A stretch of DNA of 9,261 nt from Rhodospirillales bacterium (GCA_028282185.1 JANQIJ010000056.1:1-9261); one strand, 5' to 3'; counted from the first letter of the stretch, positions 1 through 5,828 are shown. Numbers and translations are program-made. The notes: generated by a model not told the origin, from the sequence alone.

Positions 1-1302
1 CGCAAGACGACGCCGACCCAGCGTGGCCATCTACTGCGTCGATTGGGTGATCTGATCGCCGAAAACGCGGCAGACCTGGCGGCGACGGAAGTGCGCGACA
101 ACGGCAAGCTGATCGCCGAAATGGGCCTGCAAACCAAGTACGCGCCACAGTGGTACTATTACTTCGGCGGCTTGGCCGACAAGATCGAGGGCGCGGTCAT
201 CCCCATCGACAAGCCGGATACCTTCAACTTCACCCGCAAGGAACCCTTGGGCGTGGTGGGTCTGATCACGCCCTGGAACTCGCCCCTGATGCTGACCGCC
301 TGGAAGCTGGCGCCGGCCCTGGCGGCGGGCAACACGGCGGTCCTCAAGCCGTCGGAATTCACCTCCGCCTCGGCGCTGGAGTTCATGGACCTGTTCAAGC
401 GGGCGGGCTTTCCCGACGGCGTCGTCAACATCGTCACCGGTTATGGCAAGGAGGCCGGCGAAGCCCTGATCAATCACCCGGACGTGGCCAAGATCGCCTT
501 CACCGGCGGGTCCGTCACCGGCAAGCACGTCTATTCCACCGCGGCGCAACAGTTGAAGAAGGTCTCGCTGGAGCTGGGCGGCAAGTCGCCCAACATCGTG
601 TTCGACGACTGCAACATCGAAAACGCGGTGAAGGGCGTGATTTCCGGCATCTTCGCCGCCACGGGCCAGACATGTATCGCCGGTTCGCGCCTGCTGGTTC
701 AGAAATCGATCCACAACGAATTCGTCGACAAGCTGGTGGCGCTCGCCAAGACGGCCAAAATGGGCGACCCCATGGACATGGAAACCCAGGTCGGCCCGGT
801 GACGACGCCGCCGCAGTACGAGAAAATCCTTGGCTACATGGAGGTTGCCAAGGGTGAGGGCGCCGAGGCGGTGGTCGGCGGCGGCAAGGCGACGCGGCCG
901 GAATGCGGCGACGGCTGGTTCGTCGAACCGACGATCTTCACCGGTGTCAACAACGACATGCGCATCGCCCAGGAAGAGGTCTTCGGACCGGTGCTTTCGG
1001 TGATTCCCTTCGAGGACGAAGAAGAGGCCATCCAAATCGGCAACGACGTGGTCTACGGCCTGGCCGCCGGGGTCTGGACGGAAAGCATCCGTCGTGCCTT
1101 CGTCATGTCGGAAGAACTGCAGGCCGGGACGGTCTGGGTCAACACTTACCGCGCCGTCAGCTACATGTCGCCGTTCGGCGGATACAAGCAGTCGGGCCTG
1201 GGCCGGGAAAGCGGTCAGGCGGCGATCGACGAATACCTGCAGACCAAGAGCGTCTGGATTTCCATGGCGACCGAGGTGCCCAATCCTTTCGTCATGCGTT
1301 AG
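1..1302 (+). CDS. NAD(P)+-dependent aldehyde dehydrogenase (5' end missing)
   Basis: Aldehyde dehydrogenase superfamily enzyme, which oxidises an aldehyde to a carboxylic acid with NAD(P)+ in the cytoplasm. The frame is open from base 1, so the start lies outside the window; the family is usually about 480-500 residues and 433 are present, so roughly the first 50-60 are missing. A TTG at 43 is in frame but is not the start, because the residues before it already read as protein. Visible signatures, numbered within the fragment: PWNSP with Asn93, LKPSE with Lys116 (cofactor site), FTGGSVTG (Rossmann loop), LELGGKSP with general-base Glu191, GQTCIAGSR with catalytic nucleophile Cys225, then EEVFGPV and the C-terminal PFGGYKQSGLGRE block. 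All key residues are present, so the enzyme should be active. The substrate cannot be read from sequence; it resembles the broad betaine/hydroxymuconic-semialdehyde-type group. It converges on the DUF3179 gene, with a repeat array between them. Confidence 0.96.
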   Translation, partial: RKTTPTQRGHLLRRLGDLIAENAADLAATEVRDNGKLIAEMGLQTKYAPQWYYYFGGLADKIEGAVIPIDKPDTFNFTRKEPLGVVGLITPWNSPLMLTAWKLAPALAAGNTAVLKPSEFTSASALEFMDLFKRAGFPDGVVNIVTGYGKEAGEALINHPDVAKIAFTGGSVTGKHVYSTAAQQLKKVSLELGGKSPNIVFDDCNIENAVKGVISGIFAATGQTCIAGSRLLVQKSIHNEFVDKLVALAKTAKMGDPMDMETQVGPVTTPPQYEKILGYMEVAKGEGAEAVVGGGKATRPECGDGWFVEPTIFTGVNNDMRIAQEEVFGPVLSVIPFEDEEEAIQIGNDVVYGLAAGVWTESIRRAFVMSEELQAGTVWVNTYRAVSYMSPFGGYKQSGLGRESGQAAIDEYLQTKSVWISMATEVPNPFVMR

Positions 1303-1565
1303 TCGCAAAACCTGAGACCGCGCAGTGGGCGAAAGTGGCTTTGCGCAGACAGAGATATGTAGAGTCGCAAAACCTGAGACCGCGCAGCGGGCCGTTGCGG
1401 AAATTTGCGCCCGTCGTCGTCGCTACGCTCGGGGCGGGCGAAAGTGGCTTTGCGCAGACAGAGATATGTAGAATAGCAAAACCTGAGACCGCGCAGCGGG
1501 CCGTTGCGGAAATTTGCGCCCGTCGTCGTCGCTAAGCTCGGGGCGGGCGAAAGTGGCTTTGCGCA
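1303..1565. repeat. Three-copy direct repeat of a small palindromic (REP/MITE-like) element
   Basis: Three tandem copies start at 1303, 1365 and 1474. Copies 2 and 3 are nearly identical (I saw two substitutions in the shared part) and have a 109-bp period; copy 1 is 62 bp long. Each core begins CGCAAAACC (copy 3 AGCAAAACC) and ends GGCTTTGCG, a 9-bp terminal inverted repeat matching at 8 of 9 positions: cores 1304-1345, 1366-1454 and 1475-1563. Inside the long copies CGCCCG (1408-1413 in copy 2) pairs with CGGGCG (1435-1440), and the flanking TTT and AAA extend this stem across a one-base bulge. Copies 1 and 2 are each followed by the same 19-bp spacer ending GATATGTAGA plus G or A; copy 3 lacks it. 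The array starts right after the ALDH stop codon and ends 21 bp before the convergent DUF3179 stop, so it may also fold as a two-way transcription barrier; no classic T-run follows the hairpins. No coding capacity is evident. Confidence 0.9.
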
Positions 1566-1586
1566 AAAATTAAGAATCCACAAGCG

Positions 1587-3005
1587 TCAGTCCGTCGGTT
1601 CGTACAAGTCCGAATCACGCCCCAGGTAGTTATCCCAGGCGAACCAGAAGGAGATGCCGCCGGCCGCGCGGGCGTAATGCTCGCCCTTGGGGCCGGTCAG
1701 GTGAAGCTCGCCGATTTGCCATAGACCGCCGGGCCCGTCCAGGCTGTCCGGGCCCAGGCCTTTCTTGAACGTTTCGCCCCGGGTGAAGTAGGCCCGCACG
1801 GTTCTGGTTTCCGCGTTGCCGATCAGGGTCACCGATCGCCCGCCGACGGTGTCGTTGATCACCCGGCCGCGGGTGAAGTGGTGCAACGGCCAGGCCTTGT
1901 TGTCCTCGGGCGTGCGGATGCCGAATACGTAGTCCTTTTGTTGCACCCGGTTTTGGCGGACTCGGGCCGGGAACATCAGGTCACGGGACGCAAAGTAATG
2001 GCCATAGACGGCGCCGGGCGAATAGTCCCGCTCGTGCCCGGTCTCCAGGCTGAGTACCTGGGTCTTGGGATGCTTGCGACGCCAATCGGACCAGTTGGTG
2101 ATCGTCACCGGCCGGACTTTCAGTTCGATGCCGCTATCGACCAGCGGGCCGGTGACGGGCCGGCCGGTGAACTGGTTCCAAAGGCTGAAGGTATGGCGGT
2201 CGAACATCAGTTTGTTGGACCGGTAGAGAAAGCCGGATGAACCGAACAGCAGGGGTTCCGCATAGCGGTCCAGCTTGGTCTCATAAAGAATGCCTGATCC
2301 GCAGAGCGTGCAATAGGCCAGGGCCACGGGAACGCCGCCGATTACATCGTTGAACATTTCGTGCCAGCCCATGATCCGCAGCGGGTAGGCGCGGGCATCG
2401 CCATTGATCGCGACGCCGAACACGGGGTCCTGCGGCCGCAGGTAGTCCGCGGCGTCGGCGGCGATCATGTCAGGGCCGTCCAGGGACGGAATGCCATCGA
2501 CCCGAACGCCGCCCCAGACGATTTCTTCCAAGCGGATCTTCATCTTGTCGGGATCGGACCGCGCGCCGCCCAGAAACTGCAGGAAATGCGGGTCGATATT
2601 GGACACCATATAAAGCTTCAGCACCCGGTAGCTGTTATGTGGCTTGATCTCCGGATGGGCTTCCAACCAGAGCTGCGCTTCGGGCCAACCCTTGACCGCG
2701 CCGCCGGTCAATTTGTTGAAGGCCTCAAGGGCGTATTTCTCGGTCGCTGCGTTGTAGCGCATGACCAGCACCAGGGTGGCCAGGATGTCCTGTTTGCCGC
2801 GCGCCGTTAGGAACGCGGCGCCCGCTTCGGCGCGCGGCCCGTCGCCGAGCGCCAGGTTCCAGCTGGCCGATGATATCCGTGCCTCAAGGGACGGGTTGTT
2901 CTCAGTTGTCGTCTTGATCGCTGCCGGTGCCGCGGCAGCCGCCAACAGAATGACGCCCGCCAACAAGGCGCCCATTAGGTTTTCCCTACGCGGTCGCATG
3001 GCCAT
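1587..3005 (-). CDS. Exported DUF3179 family protein
   Basis: Member of DUF3179, a family of mostly exported bacterial and archaeal proteins without an established function. The 472-residue protein opens with a signal-peptide-like stretch: basic residues 4-7 (RPRR), hydrophobic core about 10-26, and an APA-A-type cleavage site near 27-29. The family core is clear at 192-241: DPVFGVAINGDARAYPLR, then GWHEMFNDVIGGVPV, then the YCTLCGSG motif with Cys232 and Cys235 as a CxxC pair. Further His, Asp and Arg residues follow (FDRHTFSLWNQFTGRP). A residue count supports a full-length protein. The start chosen is the ATG at 3005, preceded by GAGGAAAGG; the frame extends to 3062 but without a ribosome binding site. 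A second ATG two codons later is possible. It lies 75 bp downstream of the hemerythrin-like gene on the same strand with no terminator between them, so co-transcription is likely. The CxxC could be a disulfide, a metal site or redox-active; the sequence does not decide. Confidence 0.92.
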   Translation of the reverse strand: MAMRPRRENLMGALLAGVILLAAAAAPAAIKTTTENNPSLEARISSASWNLALGDGPRAEAGAAFLTARGKQDILATLVLVMRYNAATEKYALEAFNKLTGGAVKGWPEAQLWLEAHPEIKPHNSYRVLKLYMVSNIDPHFLQFLGGARSDPDKMKIRLEEIVWGGVRVDGIPSLDGPDMIAADAADYLRPQDPVFGVAINGDARAYPLRIMGWHEMFNDVIGGVPVALAYCTLCGSGILYETKLDRYAEPLLFGSSGFLYRSNKLMFDRHTFSLWNQFTGRPVTGPLVDSGIELKVRPVTITNWSDWRRKHPKTQVLSLETGHERDYSPGAVYGHYFASRDLMFPARVRQNRVQQKDYVFGIRTPEDNKAWPLHHFTRGRVINDTVGGRSVTLIGNAETRTVRAYFTRGETFKKGLGPDSLDGPGGLWQIGELHLTGPKGEHYARAAGGISFWFAWDNYLGRDSDLYEPTD

Positions 3006-3080
3006 ACCCTTTCCTCGATTGTCATGAGGATATGGCGCGCGCGGCGATAACAGGCAAAACACGTTCTATTGAGGCCGCCG

Positions 3081-3680
3081 TCAACGCTCTGATTTGGCCG
3101 GCGTTTCGCCCATGGCGTGATGATCGACCGGCTTGCCCCATTTCATGACTTCCTGGTGCAGGCGGTCGTACTTCGCTTTTGCGGCACCTTCGTCGAACAA
3201 CGGGTCTTGCGGTCTCTTGAGGGCCTGGGTGATTTCGTCCCAGTCTTCCGCGCGTAACCCGCGCAAGGCGGCAGGGAAGAAGATGACTTCCTCCATCTGC
3301 ATGTGGCGCCTTTGGTAGGTCAGATACTCGGACGCGACATCCACGAACCACTCGCGCGGCAATTCCTCATCCCGCATTACATTGTGCACGGCTGTGGCGA
3401 AACGGCGCGTCAAATGGGCCAGCTTGGCGTGTTCTTGGTCCAGGGCACCGACGCTCTCCGCCGCATGGGGGTCGCGCAGGCGCAGTTTTTCCAACACCAG
3501 GTCTTCCCAGGGGTGGTGGAACAGGTCCGGGTAATTGATGACGTATTCCAAGATGATCTCGACCAGTTCGTAGTCGGGCCGTTCACCGGCATCGAAGATG
3601 CGAATTTCGCGGGCGATCAAGTCAAGCAGGCGGGCAAGCTTCTTATGGTCTTCACGCAGCTTCCAGATGACGTCGGACAT
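3081..3680 (-). CDS. Hemerythrin-like HHE cation-binding domain protein
   Basis: A 199-residue cytoplasmic protein of the hemerythrin HHE family, all-helical bundles that bind a non-heme di-iron centre and act in oxygen or NO sensing, oxygen storage or iron-sulfur repair. Candidate iron ligands appear in the expected order: His12 (REDHKKL), His55/His56 and Glu59 (FHHPWED), His84 (DQEHAKLAHL), then His126 with Glu130/Glu131 (RRHMQMEEVIFFP). The C-terminal 40 residues are a charged tail with no recognised domain. The start at 3680 is preceded by a strong GGAGGAC ribosome binding site (3685-3691); the frame runs open further upstream, but those residues do not look like the family. There is no signal peptide. 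A perfect FNR-type box centred about 67 bp upstream of the start suggests activation at low oxygen. The DUF3179 gene follows on the same strand. Whether this protein senses, carries or detoxifies a ligand is unknown. Confidence 0.93.
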   Translation of the reverse strand: MSDVIWKLREDHKKLARLLDLIAREIRIFDAGERPDYELVEIILEYVINYPDLFHHPWEDLVLEKLRLRDPHAAESVGALDQEHAKLAHLTRRFATAVHNVMRDEELPREWFVDVASEYLTYQRRHMQMEEVIFFPAALRGLRAEDWDEITQALKRPQDPLFDEGAAKAKYDRLHQEVMKWGKPVDHHAMGETPAKSER

Positions 3681-3684
3681 GGCC

Positions 3685-3691
3685 GTCCTCC
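3685..3691 (-). promoter_or_regulatory. Ribosome binding site deciding the hemerythrin start
   Basis: On the minus strand GGAGGAC stands 4 bases before the ATG at 3680. It favours this start over all earlier in-frame candidates in the longer open frame. Confidence 0.8.
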
Positions 3692-3712
3692 AGCATTTGT
3701 TTGCGGTCACGA

Positions 3713-3718
3713 TGTCTA
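3713..3718 (-). promoter_or_regulatory. Candidate -10 element of an FNR-dependent promoter
   Basis: TAGACA on the minus strand matches TATAAT at only 3 of 6 positions. Its position is exact, however: if the FNR-type box centred at 3747.5 sits at -41.5, transcription starts near 3706 and bases 3718-3713 are -12 to -7. This is the class II geometry of FNR-activated promoters, which typically have weak or no -35 elements. The leader to the hemerythrin start would be about 26 nt. Inference from spacing only. Confidence 0.5.
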
Positions 3719-3740
3719 ACTGATCTCGGGCGCCGGCGCC

Positions 3741-3754
3741 TTGATTCGAATCAA
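3741..3754. promoter_or_regulatory. Perfect FNR/Anr-type box, TTGAT-N4-ATCAA
   Basis: TTGATTCGAATCAA is a perfect 14-bp palindrome and an exact match to the consensus of the FNR/Anr/FnrL group of CRP-family regulators. It lies 61-74 bp upstream of the hemerythrin start. It is the centre of a larger palindrome: CCGGCGCC at 3733-3740 pairs with GGCGCCGG at 3756-3763, broken only by the unpaired T3755. The box also contains two abutting GANTC sites (3743-3747 and 3748-3752), the recognition sequence of the CcrM methylase found in most alphaproteobacteria. The match is seen directly; the binding protein is inferred and not encoded here. Confidence 0.82.
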
Positions 3755-3875
3755 TGGCGCCGGGCAGGTGATCGCGCTTTCTGCGCGGCCATGGGAGAGC
3801 GTCCGTGCGCAAGGCCGGTCGTCGCCGGGTGAAACGGGACCGACATGAACCGGCTTGCGCGATACACGTGGGCGT

Positions 3876-3896
3876 TGTGGGTAATGTTGTGGATAA
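3876..3896 (+). promoter_or_regulatory. Two tandem DnaA-box-like sites
   Basis: TGTGGATAA at 3888-3896 is the exact complement of the strong DnaA box TTATCCACA. TGTGGGTAA at 3876-3884 differs from it at one position and has the same orientation, 12 bp away. They lie between the two FNR-type boxes, in a stretch without a convincing gene. A perfect 9-mer can occur by chance in a window this size; the closely spaced second site makes chance less likely. No dnaA, parAB, gidA or hemE-type origin marker is in view, so a chromosomal origin is not implied. Confidence 0.45.
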
Positions 3897-3959
3897 ACTG
3901 CGGGATCTCGCCCGAACGGTTTTCGGCAAGGGGGCTGCGTTGCCCGGTCAAAGGCGGGT

Positions 3960-3965
3960 GTTTTA
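3960..3965 (-). promoter_or_regulatory. Candidate -10 element for the second FNR-type box
   Basis: TAAAAC on the minus strand matches TATAAT at 4 of 6 positions. It falls at -12 to -7 if the box centred at 3994.5 is at -41.5, giving a leftward start near 3953. The same calculation in the rightward direction lands on CCGTCA, which is not -10-like. A leftward transcript would run through the DnaA-like sites toward the hemerythrin gene with a leader of about 270 nt. Low-certainty inference from geometry. Confidence 0.35.
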
Positions 3966-3987
3966 GGCCGCACTCGGTGCGACTTCA

Positions 3988-4001
3988 TTGATTCGAAACA
4001 A
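3988..4001. promoter_or_regulatory. Near-consensus FNR-type box, TTGAT-TCGA-AACAA
   Basis: TTGATTCGAAACAA matches TTGAT-N4-ATCAA at 9 of 10 defined positions and keeps the same TCGA centre as the perfect box at 3741. CATTG and CAATG (3986-3990 and 3999-4003) make it an 18-bp palindrome with a single mismatched pair. It includes one GANTC site at 3990-3994. The mismatch changes one half-site to AACAA, the form preferred by Nnr/Dnr-type NO-responsive members of the family, so the cognate regulator could differ from that of the first box. Confidence 0.6.
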
Positions 4002-4490
4002 TGTTTTCGTTGCGGCGCGGCAACCGTCAACATCTTTGGGCGGGGATTCCGGCGCGGCATCGGACCTTGGCGATGGACCTGGACGACGGAAAACCGGAGC
4101 GGCGGGGCGCCGATACCATGTCGGTGCCCGGCAACCCCTTGTAAACCATGGGTTTCCGGCGATTTAAGGTCATTTCGCCAGGATCAAATCAGGCGCCGTG
4201 GCTGAGCGATCGGTGATCGTTGGGCGACCGCACCACGTGCGGAATTCGTTTCAGTTCAAGGGACTGCGGCACTTTGTATACACTTGTTTGAGATTTACCG
4301 CGATCATATGATCGGTTTGCACTGGCCTTTCCGGGCAAGGGGCCTTGGCAGCACCGAATCGCTGCCTCAAAAGCCGCCGGGGGTCAATGTGGATATCCTT
4401 GGCCATGTCGGTGCCGAGAACCCGTCCCGTCCCGCGGCCGACGCCACCGAAGCGATCGGCCAACGACCAATTTGATCGGAGATTGTCCCC
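4002..4490. other. Intergenic stretch with small palindromes and no convincing gene
   Basis: Short frames here lack family resemblance and good ribosome binding sites. Three perfect small inverted repeats are visible: AAACC-ATG-GGTTT at 4143-4155, CCGCAC-CAC-GTGCGG at 4228-4242, and CGATCATATGATCG at 4301-4314. The last is a 14-bp perfect palindrome that looks like an operator for a dimeric regulator of the downstream cluster. A looser pair, GGCGA/TCGCC (4158-4162 and 4175-4179), is also present. No rRNA or tRNA structure was recognised. Confidence 0.6.
4255..4282 (+). promoter_or_regulatory. Candidate sigma-70-type promoter upstream of the cupin/HIT/ynfA cluster
   Basis: TTCAAG at 4255-4260 and TATACA at 4277-4282 are 16 bp apart, each a partial match to TTGACA and TATAAT. 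Transcription would start near 4290, beside the CGATCATATGATCG palindrome at 4301-4314, and leave a leader of about 200 nt. The matches are weak, so treat this as one possibility. Confidence 0.25.
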
Positions 4491-5051
4491 ATGTTCGAAC
4501 GCGATCGTTTCACCCAGGACTGCCTGGAGGCCATCGAGGGGACGGACGACCATATGGCGGTGAAGGAGCTGGTGACCCGGGCGCTCTCCGACCCGTCCGC
4601 GGTCGTATCGGCCCTGGGCGAGCCGTCCCGCGCCGGACCGGATCGGATATACGTCTCGGAGCGGCTGACGATTCTCAATTTGGTCTGGGGACCCTATATG
4701 ACGCTGCTGCCGCACAATCACAACATGTGGGCGGTGATCGGCATCTATTCCGGGCGCGAGGACAACATCTTCTGGCGACGGGTGGGCGATCCCGGCGCAA
4801 CCCGGATCGAGGCGGCGGGGGCGGAGGCGCTCAGCGCCGGGGACGTGGCGCCCTTGGGCAAGGACATCGTCCATTCCGTGACCAACCCCCTGGACCGGCC
4901 CACGGGGGCGCTGCATGTCTATGGCGGCGACTTCTTCGAGATCGCGCGCTCCGAATGGGACGCCGAGACCTTGCATGAGAAACCCTACGACGTGGAGAAG
5001 AACATGGCCTTGTTCGAGCGTTACAACGCGCATCTGGACGCGGCGGAATAG
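4491..5051 (+). CDS. Cysteine-dioxygenase-like cupin (thiol dioxygenase-type metalloprotein)
   Basis: A 186-residue cytoplasmic protein of the small double-stranded beta-helix (cupin) group that includes cysteine dioxygenase and related uncharacterised metal-dependent enzymes. The metal site is readable: LLPHNHNMWAVIGIYSGRE gives His75 and His77, and DIVHSVTNP gives His128, the usual three-histidine Fe(II) site of thiol dioxygenases. Glu90 follows in the same motif. His142 (ALHVYGGDFFE) sits where a second-shell histidine is common. By family knowledge such enzymes oxidise a thiol with O2 to a sulfinate, but the substrate (cysteine, 3-mercaptopropionate or other) is not decidable here, and non-enzymatic relatives exist. 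ATG 4491 is preceded by GGAG (4478-4481). It is the first gene of a tight cluster; the HIT gene starts 14 bp after its stop. Confident about the fold and metal site, moderate about the reaction. Confidence 0.82.
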   Translation: MFERDRFTQDCLEAIEGTDDHMAVKELVTRALSDPSAVVSALGEPSRAGPDRIYVSERLTILNLVWGPYMTLLPHNHNMWAVIGIYSGREDNIFWRRVGDPGATRIEAAGAEALSAGDVAPLGKDIVHSVTNPLDRPTGALHVYGGDFFEIARSEWDAETLHEKPYDVEKNMALFERYNAHLDAAE

Positions 5052-5065
5052 GGCGCCATGGTGGG

Positions 5066-5500
5066 ATGAGCGCAACCTTCGGGGAATTCCAGGACAAGTT
5101 CCAGGTCGATCGCCTGGCGATCTGGCGGTCCGATCACTGGACCTGGTCGGTGCGGCCGGCCCACTGTACCCTGGGCGCCTCGGTCCTGTCCCTGAACCGC
5201 TGGTGCGACAGCCTGGGCGGGATGACGGCGGACGAAGGGGCGGCCTTCGCCAAGGCCTGCAACCTTGTGGAAGGGCGCTATGCCGCCACCTTCGAGCCGG
5301 CCAAGATCAACTACCTCAAACTGATGATGGTCGACGCCCATCTGCATTTCCATGTGATCCCGCGCTACGCCTCGGCCCAGGAATTCCATGGCCACCATTG
5401 GTCCGACACGGGCTGGCCCGGCCCGCCGGACATCACGGACGGCGCCGATTTCGCGAACGACCCGGTGCTGGAAGACATCCGCGACCGGTTGCAGGGCTGA
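5066..5500 (+). CDS. HIT-family (histidine triad) nucleotide hydrolase-like protein
   Basis: A 144-residue protein of the HIT superfamily. The triad is seen in VDAHLHFHVIPRY: His92, His94 and His96, with hydrophobic residues between, as the catalytic His-x-His-x-His-x-x motif requires. Family members cleave nucleoside phosphoramidates, dinucleotides or adenylates in the cytoplasm. The length and the position of the triad about two thirds along fit small single-domain HIT proteins. The WxWSVRPAHCTLGASVLSLNR segment at residues 25-45 corresponds to the N-terminal strands that form the nucleotide pocket. The substrate is unknown. ATG 5066 follows GGTGGG; the gene begins 14 bp after the cupin stop, and its own stop is 1 bp before the next start, so translation of the three genes is probably coupled. 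Confidence 0.9.
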   Translation: MSATFGEFQDKFQVDRLAIWRSDHWTWSVRPAHCTLGASVLSLNRWCDSLGGMTADEGAAFAKACNLVEGRYAATFEPAKINYLKLMMVDAHLHFHVIPRYASAQEFHGHHWSDTGWPGPPDITDGADFANDPVLEDIRDRLQG

Positions 5501-5501
5501 G

Positions 5502-5828
5502 ATGCCCGCCTTTGCCATTTACATCGCCGCCGCCGCGGCCGAGATCGCCGGCTGTTTCTCCTTCTGGGCCTGGCTCAGGCTCGGCAAGCCCGTCTGGTGG
5601 CTGGCGCCGGGGGTGCTGGCGCTGGTGCTCTTCGCCTATCTCCTGACGCGGGTCGACGCAGCCTTTGCCGGGCGGGCCTTCGCCGCCTACGGCGGGGTCT
5701 ACATCGCCGCCAGCCTGGGCTGGCTCTGGATCGTCGAGGGGGCCCGGCCCGACCGCTGGGATCTGATCGGCGCCGCCATCTGCCTGGGCGGGGCCGCGGT
5801 GATCCTGTTCGGGCCCAGGACCGCGTGA
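5502..5828 (+). CDS. ynfA: YnfA/UPF0060 family small membrane protein
   Basis: A 108-residue inner-membrane protein with four predicted hydrophobic helices, about residues 3-23, 31-48, 59-78 and 86-103. It carries the family landmarks AEIAGCFSFWAWLRLGK near the start, FAGRAFAAYGGVYIAASLGWLW in the middle and a DxxGAAICLGGAAVILF C-terminus. Length and topology match the UPF0060 family, which is related to small multidrug-resistance-type exporters; a Shigella YnfA has been reported to act as such a transporter. Substrate here is unknown. The start is ATG 5502, one base after the HIT stop, inside a longer open frame beginning at 5388 that overlaps the HIT gene; the overlapping part is not YnfA-like. 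A 13-bp tandem duplication spans its stop codon (GGACCGCGTGAT at 5818-5829 and 5831-5842). Confidence 0.94.
   Translation: MPAFAIYIAAAAAEIAGCFSFWAWLRLGKPVWWLAPGVLALVLFAYLLTRVDAAFAGRAFAAYGGVYIAASLGWLWIVEGARPDRWDLIGAAICLGGAAVILFGPRTA

Noticed and set aside
31..1308. Long minus-strand open frame opposite the aldehyde dehydrogenase
   Set aside because: It is the antisense shadow of a GC-rich gene: His/Arg/Gly-rich translation, no family resemblance, while the plus strand carries all ALDH motifs.
1299..1583. Minus-strand frame of 94 codons across the repeat array
   Set aside because: Its translation is simply the repeat unit read twice, with no ribosome binding site or domain; better explained as non-coding repeat.
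3876..3896. Chromosomal origin of replication
   Set aside because: Only two DnaA-like sites, no AT-rich unwinding region and no origin-linked genes nearby.
3845..3991. Plus-strand 48-codon frame with a hydrophobic Trp-rich start
   Set aside because: Weak ribosome binding site, no recognised family, and it overlaps the DnaA-like and FNR-type sites; more likely chance.
3716..4060. Minus-strand frame of 114 codons upstream of the hemerythrin gene
   Set aside because: Pro/Arg-rich random-looking translation covering both FNR-type boxes, with no binding site or family match.
4284..4475. Plus-strand 63-codon frame upstream of the cupin
   Set aside because: TTG start without a binding site, no recognisable family, and lying in a palindrome-rich regulatory stretch.
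4251..5075. Minus-strand 274-codon frame opposite the cupin gene
   Set aside because: Shadow of the cupin gene and its leader; the plus frame has a complete metal-binding motif set and operon spacing.
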